NCBI GenBank assembly: GCA_034505955.1 | Contig: JAPDQK010000019.1 | Coordinates: 1 to 64,000, forward strand | DNA: 64,000 bases | Source: Zhuqueibacter pondensis | GTDB lineage: Bacteria; Zhuqueibacterota; Zhuqueibacteria; Zhuqueibacterales; Zhuqueibacteraceae | Direction of reading: 5' to 3' | Shown here: positions 36,933 to 46,095 of the stretch, one piece after another | How positions within the stretch are numbered: the first letter of the stretch is position 1 | Layout of the letters: the number at the start of each line of letters is the position of its first letter | Translations under genes and position numbers: made by a program | The notes under the pieces: generated by a model | Told to the model about the DNA's origin: nothing | What the model saw: only the letters and a program-made list of their open reading frames with translations | The model's database searches: none

Positions 36933-38660
36933 ATGAAAAAGAATCGAATAAATCACGAAAAGAGTAATAAGACCTGGATTATTTTTATTGCTCTCGTGAT
37001 AATCTTTTCGACCCATGTATATGCCCAAATCGATACGATCCAGACCAATGTTCCGGCGCTTAAAAATGTTTATAAAAATGATTTTTATATCGGCTGTCTC
37101 TTGTCCTACCGCCATGTCGGCTTTCCGGACGACCCACCGGTGCCGGGGCAGTCGGCCGTCATTGCCCCGAATGGCGGGCACTTGATAAAATTTCACATGA
37201 ACAGCATGTCTCCCGGCAACAACATGAAGCCGCAATACACTGTCGACATCAGTGCCAGCGCCGCGGCATACAATGCCGCTTCTGCCGCTGATAAAGATTC
37301 CGTCGATACACATCCGGTGGTAAGGTTCAACGGTGACATGATCGCTCAGCTCAATTGGGCCAAGCGACAAGGATTTACATTTCGCGGGCATACATTGGTT
37401 TGGCACAGTCAGACTCCCGGCACGGCTTTTTTCCGCTCGGGCTATTCGAGCACCGGCCAACGTTTGACCAAAGAGAAGATGACCGCGCGAATGGACAACT
37501 ACATCAAAGAAGTCATCAGGCTGATTCACAAAGACTGGCCGGGATTACTTACGGCCATGGATGTCGTGAATGAAGCCGTCAACGAGAGCGGCGCCGACCG
37601 AACCACCGAGAGTGAATGGTACGTGACCTTTGGAGACAATAGTTATTTGATGAAGGCCTTCGAGTTCACCCGCAAGTGGACGGTTCATTACGGCGAAACC
37701 CAGATCAAACTTTATTACAACGATTACAACACCCACAATCCCAGCAAAGCAGATGGGATTGTGAGAATCTGCACGCCGATTTTTCACGCCGGATATTTGG
37801 ACGGCATTGGCATGCAGGATCACGATGCACTGACCACTCCCACCGCGGCGCAGTGGATCGCTTCATACAATAAGTTTTACCCGATCTGCACCGAGATGGC
37901 CGTAACCGAATTGGATGTGAACCCCGGCAGCGGCACGCCGACTCCCGCCATTTTGACGACACAGGCGAATCAATACGCCATGCTCTTCAAATGCTTCGTC
38001 GAGCGGAGCTATAGGTCGGGACGTGGAAAAATTGTCAGCGTCTCCAAAGACGGTTTGAATGATCAATACGCCTTCGTCGCCAATGCTTCGCTCTGGGACA
38101 ATCGCAACCAGTGCAAGCCGGCGTTTTATGCCGTGGTAAATGTAGGGATCAATTATAACGCTTTGGACTCGCTTATTGCTCATGGGAATACTCTGCAAGA
38201 GCGCGAGTACACGGCCGAATCATGGGCGAATTTTGCAGCAGCTTTGGCTTCGGCAAAAAGCGCAATGGCGCAGAATTATTCGGCTTCGGTATCGGCTGCC
38301 GAGGCTTTGCATAATGCCAAGGTTAGTTTGAAGTCTGCGCTTGATGGTTTAGTAAAGATTACCACAGCCGTCAACGAGGTTAATGGTAATACTCCAAAAG
38401 TATTTGCACTGAGCCAAAACTATCCGAATCCATTTAACCCGACCACTCAGATCAATTACTCGGTTCCGCAGGATGCCTACCTCTCGCTGAAAGTTTACAA
38501 CCTTCTTGGAGATGAAGTCGCGACGCTATTCGAAGGTGTCCAACCTGCAGGAAATTACACTGCGACATTTGACGGCAGAGACCTGGCGAGCGGCGTTTAC
38601 TTATACCAGTTGAAAGCAAACAATTTCATGGAGACCAAGAGACTGGTACTGGTCAAATGA
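36933..38660 (+). CDS. Secreted GH10 endo-xylanase with FIVAR and sorting modules
   Basis: 575 residues; a long basic n-region and signal peptide end near residue 32 (VYAQ). The GH10 barrel has FRGHTLVWHSQTP, acid/base Glu214 in DVVNEAV and nucleophile Glu326 in VTELDV. A FIVAR-type three-helix domain (about 415-480, ALDSLIAHGNTLQEREYTAE) joins it to a plain YPNPFNP sorting module. It cleaves the beta-1,4-xylan backbone outside the cell. The beta/alpha-2 region (GPGNNMKPQYTVDIS area, about 85-130) is longer than usual and departs from the common NxMKWxxxxP motif, which may change subsites. A cytoplasmic GH10 is at 57844. Confidence 0.93.
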   Translation: MKKNRINHEKSNKTWIIFIALVIIFSTHVYAQIDTIQTNVPALKNVYKNDFYIGCLLSYRHVGFPDDPPVPGQSAVIAPNGGHLIKFHMNSMSPGNNMKPQYTVDISASAAAYNAASAADKDSVDTHPVVRFNGDMIAQLNWAKRQGFTFRGHTLVWHSQTPGTAFFRSGYSSTGQRLTKEKMTARMDNYIKEVIRLIHKDWPGLLTAMDVVNEAVNESGADRTTESEWYVTFGDNSYLMKAFEFTRKWTVHYGETQIKLYYNDYNTHNPSKADGIVRICTPIFHAGYLDGIGMQDHDALTTPTAAQWIASYNKFYPICTEMAVTELDVNPGSGTPTPAILTTQANQYAMLFKCFVERSYRSGRGKIVSVSKDGLNDQYAFVANASLWDNRNQCKPAFYAVVNVGINYNALDSLIAHGNTLQEREYTAESWANFAAALASAKSAMAQNYSASVSAAEALHNAKVSLKSALDGLVKITTAVNEVNGNTPKVFALSQNYPNPFNPTTQINYSVPQDAYLSLKVYNLLGDEVATLFEGVQPAGNYTATFDGRDLASGVYLYQLKANNFMETKRLVLVK

Positions 38661-38706
38661 CACCGCCATTTGGGAAAAATAAGAAACAGAAGTAACCAGC
38701 AATTGC

Positions 38707-40542
38707 ATGACAAAGACTCTTCAAAACCGCCGAGGTTTGTCAGTTCTTGCAGGGCTGTTTGTTTTCGTGGCTCTTGCAATGATCTTTGCGATGCCGGTGA
38801 TTGCCCAAAAAGATACCTTGAATGTTCCCAGTGATCTCCCTCCTGGCGAAGGGAATCTTAACAAAGCCGTGCAGGCGGCCATCACCGCGGGAACTCTGTC
38901 CAACACGGTTTTCAAATTGGAGCCCTATGGCTATTACATTCTTACCGGCACAATAAACGTTCCTGCAGGAGAGCACTTGACCATCATTGCGCCGGAACCC
39001 GGGCAAACACAGGAGACGGCTCCACCGCAGATCGTGTGGTCATCCAGCAGCAACATGTGGCGCGACAGTTACTATTTCAAGTACACGAATATGTTCGACT
39101 GCCATGGCGACATCACATTGAAGAATGTTTGGCTGCTCTACGCGAATACCAAGGGACAGCAAATCGGTGCCAACATTCAAATACAGGATGATTCTCTTGC
39201 GACTGCGAGCGGCAAAGGAGAACTCGCAGAATTTGACGGCGTCATTTTCGACTATTCCGGCGTTCCTGCCAATGCCAGCGGCGCGGTGGGCGTGACGGCG
39301 AAGCATTTCAAAGGCACATTCAGAAATTGCTATTTCAAGAACTGCACCGACCCACACTTGCGATACTATGGAAGAGCCGTTTCTTTTCCTTTTGATAGCA
39401 AAGGCTGGCACATCGACAGCCTGCTCTTTGAGAATTGCACCTTTGCCAATATGGGTTACGTTTATATGCAGGAAGGCGGTGAATACGCCGACAATGTTCG
39501 TTTCAACCATTGCACATTCCTGAACATCGTGATGTTCACCCTGGAATCCGGGTGGTGGTACAGGATGTCCGTCACGAATTCGATTTTTGTGAACACATTT
39601 ATGTACGGCCACCAACCGATCCTGGCCGGAGATGATGAGCCCAACGGCGGCACTATTCGGATTGACAGCGTGGTAACTTTCGGATTTGAAGTTCCTTTCA
39701 CCGATCAAGATCGCCGCATCCTGTTTGCAAACAACAGCTACTTCATCGAGAAATGGCTGAGTGACTGGATGCATGACAATCCCGCCAGTGTCTCGTCGCG
39801 GCAAAGCGGGCAGTTTGAATATGTGCCGCTGCCGCAACCAATGCTGAGTCCCGGAACGCTCAGATTCTTCGAATCAGGTGGCTTCCCATATATGAATAAG
39901 GCGAGTCTCTATGACTCGACCGATCCCGGTTTTATTCTTCCTCCAACAAACCTGGAAGCCCTCAAAACATTTTTGTATTTCAAGTGGTGGTCTTGCTCTG
40001 ATTCGGCATGGGCTTACAAACCTGAGTTGTCGGTTCAACGCATTTGGCCGATGCAGGAAAACCTGGCGTACACAAACTCCACGTTGCTGACTGCCGGAAT
40101 GGGCGGCTTTCCATTGGGAGATTTGTACCATTGGCTCCCGAGTGAATACGGCCGATGGAAAGCACAGGAAGATGCGGAGAATGAAAGAATTTCGATGTGG
40201 ATCGAGACCGGCAAGGACCCAGGAACAGTTGGAGTGAGCGAGCAATCCAATGTCACGGTTCCGGTGCAGTTCACGCTTGGCCAGAATTACCCGAATCCCT
40301 ACGGGCGTTCGCCGTTCAATCCAATCACGCGGATCAGTTATTCTGTTCCGCAGAGCGACCACATATCGCTGAAAGTGTATAATCTTTTTGGGCAGGAAGT
40401 CGCGACGCTGTTTGAAGGTGTTCGCCAAGCGGGGAATTACGAAGTGATGTTTGACGGCAAAGGACTTGCAAGCGGCGTTTATTTATACCAACTGAAGGCT
40501 GGGAATTTTGTGGTCATAAAGAAACTCCTGTTGTTGAAATGA
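38707..40542 (+). CDS. Secreted right-handed beta-helix protein B, function unknown
   Basis: 611 residues with a signal peptide to about residue 34, a parallel beta-helix (about 40-400; FKGTFRNCYFKNCTD, LFENCTFANMGYVYMQE, FNHCTFLN) and a sorting module of the inserted form NPYGRSPFNP. It is a full-length paralogue of the protein at 30097, most alike in the stretch around YYGRAVSFPFD, YADNV, ESGWW and FTDQDRR. No known catalytic family is recognised. Two retained, diverged copies in one xylan locus suggest different ligands or subsites. No strong ribosome site is visible before the ATG. Confidence 0.8.
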   Translation: MTKTLQNRRGLSVLAGLFVFVALAMIFAMPVIAQKDTLNVPSDLPPGEGNLNKAVQAAITAGTLSNTVFKLEPYGYYILTGTINVPAGEHLTIIAPEPGQTQETAPPQIVWSSSSNMWRDSYYFKYTNMFDCHGDITLKNVWLLYANTKGQQIGANIQIQDDSLATASGKGELAEFDGVIFDYSGVPANASGAVGVTAKHFKGTFRNCYFKNCTDPHLRYYGRAVSFPFDSKGWHIDSLLFENCTFANMGYVYMQEGGEYADNVRFNHCTFLNIVMFTLESGWWYRMSVTNSIFVNTFMYGHQPILAGDDEPNGGTIRIDSVVTFGFEVPFTDQDRRILFANNSYFIEKWLSDWMHDNPASVSSRQSGQFEYVPLPQPMLSPGTLRFFESGGFPYMNKASLYDSTDPGFILPPTNLEALKTFLYFKWWSCSDSAWAYKPELSVQRIWPMQENLAYTNSTLLTAGMGGFPLGDLYHWLPSEYGRWKAQEDAENERISMWIETGKDPGTVGVSEQSNVTVPVQFTLGQNYPNPYGRSPFNPITRISYSVPQSDHISLKVYNLFGQEVATLFEGVRQAGNYEVMFDGKGLASGVYLYQLKAGNFVVIKKLLLLK

Positions 40543-40607
40543 GTGCCAAGCTAAACTGTTCCTACTCTAATGGAGAGGTCTAAGAGACAAAAAAATTCTA
40601 TTCAAAA

Positions 40608-43340
40608 GTGCTCATGTTAATAATTCTGCTGGCGTCCACACTGGCCCTTGCGCAAACCGCGGCGACCGGTGCCGACAATGTCCTTCGGCAGCGCATTTCC
40701 ATCAACGAAGGCTGGCGCTTTTTTAAATATGATTCGATGGCTGATGCAGACTCACTAATCTACGATGTGCGTCCGGAAGTCAAAGATCATAAGGATGACA
40801 GACCTGCCGATGCCAAACCAACGGAGGCAGAGAATGTTGAGGCGACCCAATTGGTGCTCAAGCCGTGGATAATGCCGGCCGGCAATGATTTCATCAAAGA
40901 CCCTGCCAGGCGCTATGTCCGTCCCGAAGGTAATCCCGGTAGCGATTTCCTTTTTGTCCGGAGCGATTTCGATGACAGCTCCTGGGAGCGCGTGAATCTG
41001 CTGCACGACTGGGCGATCAAAGGACCTTTTCTTAGTGGGCCAGATGCCGAAGTAGGCGGCGGCATGGGGCGCTTGCCCAGTCCCGGCGTGGCGTGGTATC
41101 GCAAGAAACTCGAGATTCCGAAGTCCGACGCCGGCAAGTCCATCTTTCTCGACGTGGACGGTGCGATGTCTTACGCTATGGTTTGGTTGAACGGAAACCT
41201 GGTAGGCGGTTGGCCCTATGGTTACGCCTCATGGCGCCTGGAGCTTACGCCATACATCGTGCCGGGTGGTGAAAACCAACTGGCGATCCGTTTGGACAAT
41301 CCCAACCATTCGTCGCGCTGGTATCCCGGCGGCGGAATCTACCGCAATGTCTGGTTGACCAAAACCAATCCCGTTCATGTCGGTCAGTGGGGAACTTTTG
41401 TGACGACGCACGACGTTTCCAAAGCCTCCGCCACGATCAATCTCGAAGTCACTATCGACAACGATTCGAAGGATGACGCTACAGTTACAGTAATTACTCA
41501 AATCTTCGCTTTGAATGCAGAGGGTAACAAAACCGGCGATGCGGTTGCGACTTTCAATCCCCTAAAAACAACCGTGGCGGCAGGAAAGAGCGCTAAGGTC
41601 AAAGGCTCTGTTACACTCAAGAATCCCAGACTGTGGGGACCACCGCCAACGCAAACTCCCAACCGTTACGTAGCGGTGACTACACTATTACTGAATGACA
41701 AACCGATCGATCAATACGAGACCCGCTTTGGCATCCGCTCATTGCGTTTCGATCCGAACGCAGGCATCTACGTCAATGGCGAACTCATCAAGATCAAAGG
41801 CGTCAACCAGCATCACGACCTCGGCGCCCTGGGTGCGGCGTTCAACACTCGCGCTGCCGAGCGCCAGCTCGAGATTCTCCGTGAGATGGGCTGCAATGCG
41901 ATCCGCACGGCACATAACCCGCCTGCTCCCGAGCTTCTCGAATTGACGGACCGCATGGGTTTTCTGGTGATGGACGAGGCCTTCGATGTGTGGGAACGGA
42001 ACAAGACGCCCCTTGACTTTCACTTGATCTTTCCGGAGTGGCATGAACAAGACCTGCGCGCCCTTGTTCGCCGAGACCGGAATTGTCCCTCTGTGATGAT
42101 GTGGAGCATTGGCAATGAGGTGGGTGAGCAGTATACCGCTGAAGCAGGCGCAGCGCTGGCGAAGCGGCTGTATGACATTGTGAAGGAGGAGGATCCCACT
42201 CGCCCCATCACCTGCGCGATGAATTGGGCCAAGCCCGATATGCCTTTGCCGGCTGTTCTGGATGTCATCAGCTTGAACTATCAAGGCGAAGGCATCCGCC
42301 AAGCGCCGGAATTCGAAGGAACGAACCGCATTCGTACTGCGCCGCAATACGAGGCGAACCATGTAAAGTTCCCTGACAAAGTTATTCTCAGCAGCGAAAC
42401 TGCATCAGCGTTGAGCAGCCGGGGAATCTATCTTTTCCCTGTCGTGCAAAAGAACAGTGATATTGTGCGGGATGGCAGGGGCGGCGACTCGAAGATTCGG
42501 CATGTGACTTCCTACGAATTGCATGCTGTCGACTTTGGCTCATCTGCCGACAAGGTATTCGGATCCATTGCGCGGCACCCATTCGTCGCCGGCGAGTTTG
42601 TCTGGACCGGATGGGATCACCTCGGCGAGCCGACGCCATATTATGAGTCCCGCAGCTCATATTGCGGCATCATCGATTTGGCCGGCTTCAAGAAGGATCG
42701 CTTTTATCTTTACCAATCGCACTGGCGTCCGGAATTGCCGATGGCGCACCTCCTGCCGCACTGGAACTGGCCGGAGCGTGTCGGCGAGGTTACGCCGGTA
42801 CACGTTTTTACTTCGGGCGACGAGGCCGAGCTGTTCCTCAACGGCAAGTCTCTCGGCCGCAAGAAAAAAGGGCAGTATGAATACCGCTTGCGCTGGGACG
42901 AGGTAAGATACGAGCCGGGCGAATTGAAGGTGGTGGCATACAAGAATGGAAAAAAGTGGGCTGAGAATGTTGTTAGAACTACGGGCGAACCGGCAAGGTT
43001 GGAGGCCTCGGCAGATCGCAATGAGATTCGTGCCGACGGAAAGGATTTGGCTTTCATCACGGTACGTGTAACCGATAAGGCCGGACTGACGGTGCCACAC
43101 GCAAACAACCTAATAAAGTTCGAGATAGAGGGTCCAGGTGAAATTGTCGCGACAGACAACGGTGACCCGACGAACTTCGTGCCGTTTCCCTCACACGAGC
43201 GCGAGGCATTCAATGGTTTGGCTTTGGTGATCATTCGCTCAAAGCGCGGGGAGACAGGTTCGATAACAGTTACAGCAAAATCACCGGGCTTGAAGACAGC
43301 TCGAGTGGTGATTAGGAATGCAAAAAGGAACTCATTATAG
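40608..43340 (+). CDS. GH2 beta-glycosidase (beta-galactosidase type), start uncertain
   Basis: About 910 residues. Jelly-roll, Ig-like and barrel domains of GH2 are in order: SWERVNLLHDWAI, the sugar-binding jelly-roll with RWYPGGGIYRNVWL, then IKGVNQHHDLGALG, acid/base Glu504 in WSIGNEVGE and nucleophile Glu597 in LSSETAS. A DUF4982-like and a C-terminal invasin/Ig-like domain (about 800-905) follow. Likely cuts beta-galactosides or beta-glucuronides from plant glycans. A GTG at 40608 or ATG at 40614 gives a signal sequence lacking its positive n-region. The frame is open upstream and encodes KKFYSK, but the codon 8 bases after GGAGAGG is ACA (40587). No sorting module. Confidence 0.88.
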   Translation: MLMLIILLASTLALAQTAATGADNVLRQRISINEGWRFFKYDSMADADSLIYDVRPEVKDHKDDRPADAKPTEAENVEATQLVLKPWIMPAGNDFIKDPARRYVRPEGNPGSDFLFVRSDFDDSSWERVNLLHDWAIKGPFLSGPDAEVGGGMGRLPSPGVAWYRKKLEIPKSDAGKSIFLDVDGAMSYAMVWLNGNLVGGWPYGYASWRLELTPYIVPGGENQLAIRLDNPNHSSRWYPGGGIYRNVWLTKTNPVHVGQWGTFVTTHDVSKASATINLEVTIDNDSKDDATVTVITQIFALNAEGNKTGDAVATFNPLKTTVAAGKSAKVKGSVTLKNPRLWGPPPTQTPNRYVAVTTLLLNDKPIDQYETRFGIRSLRFDPNAGIYVNGELIKIKGVNQHHDLGALGAAFNTRAAERQLEILREMGCNAIRTAHNPPAPELLELTDRMGFLVMDEAFDVWERNKTPLDFHLIFPEWHEQDLRALVRRDRNCPSVMMWSIGNEVGEQYTAEAGAALAKRLYDIVKEEDPTRPITCAMNWAKPDMPLPAVLDVISLNYQGEGIRQAPEFEGTNRIRTAPQYEANHVKFPDKVILSSETASALSSRGIYLFPVVQKNSDIVRDGRGGDSKIRHVTSYELHAVDFGSSADKVFGSIARHPFVAGEFVWTGWDHLGEPTPYYESRSSYCGIIDLAGFKKDRFYLYQSHWRPELPMAHLLPHWNWPERVGEVTPVHVFTSGDEAELFLNGKSLGRKKKGQYEYRLRWDEVRYEPGELKVVAYKNGKKWAENVVRTTGEPARLEASADRNEIRADGKDLAFITVRVTDKAGLTVPHANNLIKFEIEGPGEIVATDNGDPTNFVPFPSHEREAFNGLALVIIRSKRGETGSITVTAKSPGLKTARVVIRNAKRNSL

Positions 43341-43406
43341 GTATTACCGTAACAATGTGTTTGACTAAAGATCAATCCGAAAGCTTAACCTGAAAGGAGC
43401 ATCAAA

Positions 43407-45779
43407 ATGAGAACGCAAGTGATCCTCTTCGCACTTCTATTGAGCACATGTTTGTTCGTAGATTCGTTCGCTCAGGAAATGCCCCTGGTCTATGAAGTTG
43501 AGAACACCGGCGCGGACTGGCCGGCGCCTTATATGCTTTCAATCGGTGATCTCCCAACCATCACGTCATTACCCGATCCATTTGAGTGGTCTGATGGCAG
43601 AAGTCGCATTGCAAACCTTTCGGACTGGCGGTACCGGCGTGCAGAGATTAAAGCAGAGATCGAACATTACGAGATTGGGGAAAAGCCCGGTCATCCGGAC
43701 AGCATAACAGCCAGCTATGCTAATGACACACTCAAAGTGAATATCACTGTTAAGGGCAATACACTCACCCTGACTTCGAGAGTTACCCTTCCCTCGGGTG
43801 CGGGCCCATTCCCGGCAGTGATCGGAATAGGATTTGGCACCGGGAGTCTCCCAGCGAACATCTTTACCAGTCGCGGTATTGCACAAATTCCATTCAACTT
43901 TTCACAGGTAATGGCCCACACGCAGAACCGGGGCAGTGAACCGATCAACAAGCTTTATCCTGAGCTTACATACATAGGCGCCTACAGCGCATGGTCTTGG
44001 GGAATCAGTCGTTTAATCGATGGCTTGGAGTTGGTTGCGTCGGATCTCAAAATAGATCTAAAGCACCTGGCGGTAACCGGCTGCTCCTTTGCCGGTAAAA
44101 TGGCGCTCTTTGCCGGGGCCTTTGACGAGCGCATCGCTTTGACAATTGCCCAGGAATCGGGTGGAGGAGGCTACACGACCTGGCGTGTTTCGGAGACCCT
44201 GGGGAATGTGGAGACTCTGGGTAGAACCAGTCATGCCTGGTTTATTGAAGACTTGTTCCAATTTGCCAACGCGGTTCCGAAACTACCTTATGATCATCAT
44301 GAGTTGATGGCCATGGTGGCGCCCCGCGCCCTGTTAGTGACTGGAAACCCTGATTATGAATGGCTGGCAGATGAGTCAGGCCACGTGGGCAGCAAAGCCG
44401 CGAAGGAGGTCTGGAAAGCGCTTGGAGTGCCCGACAGATTCGGTTTTAGCATAATCAGTGGGCATGCGCACTGCGCGGTTCCAAGCAGCCAGATACCGGA
44501 AATCGAAGCCTTTGTGGAAAAATTTCTTCTTGGAAACACCAGTGTGAATACGGACATCTCGACCAGTCCGTATAATACCGACCTTACCCGCTGGATTACA
44601 TGGACGACACCGGCACTTTCAAACGGTTCATCTTTCTTAGAAAGGGCATCTTTGATCCATCCTGCCGCTAATCAAACACAACTGGATACCGTTGTGACCT
44701 TTGAATGGAAGCCGGTGGCCAGTGCTGCAAAGTATTATTTTCAATTATCCACAAGCCCGACATTTAAAGCTACTGTTGTAAATGATTCATTGTCCGAAAC
44801 GACAAGAACAGTCACCGGCTTGTCCTATGCCAAAAAATACTATTGGCGTGTCCAGGTAAGAAACAGCGAAGGTTCTTTGGGGCCTTGGAGTGAGCTGAGA
44901 AGCTTTGCCACATTCATAACTTTACCAGGTAAGACGCAATTAGTTTCTGCCACACCGTATGCAGGCGGTGCAAACCTTGTTAATTTCAAGTGGAGAAGGG
45001 TTGTGAACGCTACTGAATATTCAATCCAGGTATCAGATGAGCCGGGCTTTGCAAGGGTATTATTGTCAGCTACAACATCGGATACAGTTACAGATTTAAG
45101 GGGGACTGTCGAAGGGCAAAAGTATTACTGGAGAGTTGCAGCAGGGAATATCGGGGGTCTTGGTCCCTGGAGCGACGTGTGGAATTTTACCATAATTCTA
45201 AAGCCGACAGGTCTCAAATTACAAAGAACTGGATTGAACGAAATCACTCTGACCTGGAGAGACAACTCGAACGTTGAAGACGGATATGTCATTGAACGTA
45301 AGTTGAGTGCGGAGACATCTTTTGCAGTAATCGATACTTTAAAAGGGAGCGGGGATAAATATGTTGACAAGAATGTCCAGCAAGGTCAAACCTATGTCTA
45401 CAGAATAAAAGCCTATAAAGATTCTGCGGAATCAGGCTATAGCAATGAGGCTTCTATATTTGTGACAGGTATTCAAGAAGAAGAATCGGGAGAAATACCA
45501 ACGGAGTATTCAATGAGTCAGAACTACCCCAATCCCTTCGGGCGTAGCCCATTCAACCCTGCCACAGCAATAAGATTTGCTTTGCCAAAAGCGACACCAA
45601 CAAAAATAACTATTCACGATCTTCTTGGCAAAGAAATCATGACACTGGTAAATGACAAGTTGCCTGCAGGCTTTCATAAAATTGAATTGGATTTGGGTAA
45701 CTTGCCGAGCGGAGTCTATCTGTACCGAATTCAATCCGGAGAATTCATTCAATCAAAAAAAATGATCTTATTGCAGTAA
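43407..45779 (+). CDS. CE15 glucuronoyl esterase with fibronectin and sorting modules
   Basis: 790 residues with a signal peptide to about residue 23. The alpha/beta-hydrolase of CE15 type shows nucleophile Ser227 in GCSFAGKMAL, Glu250 in AQESGGGG and the histidine motif GHAHC (residues 352-356). CE15 enzymes cut the ester between 4-O-methylglucuronic acid of xylan and lignin alcohols. Two or three fibronectin-III-like domains (about 410-690, FEWKPVASAAKYYFQLS, YYWRVQVRNSEG) precede an inserted-form sorting module NPFGRSPFNP. The motif follows the bacterial GCSxAGK variant rather than the fungal GCSRxGK. AAAGGAGC precedes the start. Confidence 0.88.
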   Translation: MRTQVILFALLLSTCLFVDSFAQEMPLVYEVENTGADWPAPYMLSIGDLPTITSLPDPFEWSDGRSRIANLSDWRYRRAEIKAEIEHYEIGEKPGHPDSITASYANDTLKVNITVKGNTLTLTSRVTLPSGAGPFPAVIGIGFGTGSLPANIFTSRGIAQIPFNFSQVMAHTQNRGSEPINKLYPELTYIGAYSAWSWGISRLIDGLELVASDLKIDLKHLAVTGCSFAGKMALFAGAFDERIALTIAQESGGGGYTTWRVSETLGNVETLGRTSHAWFIEDLFQFANAVPKLPYDHHELMAMVAPRALLVTGNPDYEWLADESGHVGSKAAKEVWKALGVPDRFGFSIISGHAHCAVPSSQIPEIEAFVEKFLLGNTSVNTDISTSPYNTDLTRWITWTTPALSNGSSFLERASLIHPAANQTQLDTVVTFEWKPVASAAKYYFQLSTSPTFKATVVNDSLSETTRTVTGLSYAKKYYWRVQVRNSEGSLGPWSELRSFATFITLPGKTQLVSATPYAGGANLVNFKWRRVVNATEYSIQVSDEPGFARVLLSATTSDTVTDLRGTVEGQKYYWRVAAGNIGGLGPWSDVWNFTIILKPTGLKLQRTGLNEITLTWRDNSNVEDGYVIERKLSAETSFAVIDTLKGSGDKYVDKNVQQGQTYVYRIKAYKDSAESGYSNEASIFVTGIQEEESGEIPTEYSMSQNYPNPFGRSPFNPATAIRFALPKATPTKITIHDLLGKEIMTLVNDKLPAGFHKIELDLGNLPSGVYLYRIQSGEFIQSKKMILLQ

Positions 45780-45910
45780 TCTTATTTCCAAATCTTTTCA
45801 CGGTTGCCCATCCCTGAAGAATTGGAAAAGCCGGAAAGGGATCTCGAACATGATCTGATCCATCATCCCAGAGTATGAATTTAGCCATCTGAACTTTACT
45901 TTAACTAAGG

Positions 45911-46004
45911 CTGTCATTCCGTAGGCTACGCCCGTAGGGAATCTTTCTTTTTACTTTTTAAAGAAATACTTGCTAGTACCAAAAAAGATTCTTCCAGAAT
46001 GACA
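45911..46004. repeat. Palindromic repeat element in a 316-bp spacer
   Basis: The spacer 45780-46095 holds no gene. It carries an element bounded by TGTCATTC (near 45912) and its inverse GAATGACA (ending 46004), with AATCTTTCTTTT and AAAAAAGATT inside as further inverted arms. Bases 45924-45939, read on the minus strand, are CCCTACGGGCGTAGCC, the core shared with 6596-6609 and with coding insertions. A short direct repeat CCGTAGG/CCGTAGGG overlaps it. Confidence 0.65.
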
Positions 46005-46095
46005 TCTTCTTCAGTTGGCTAAATTCATACATCCCAGATAAATTCGCCTTCGATCAGAATCGGACAGACTCACTCCGTTTCAAAAGAGAGAGTGC

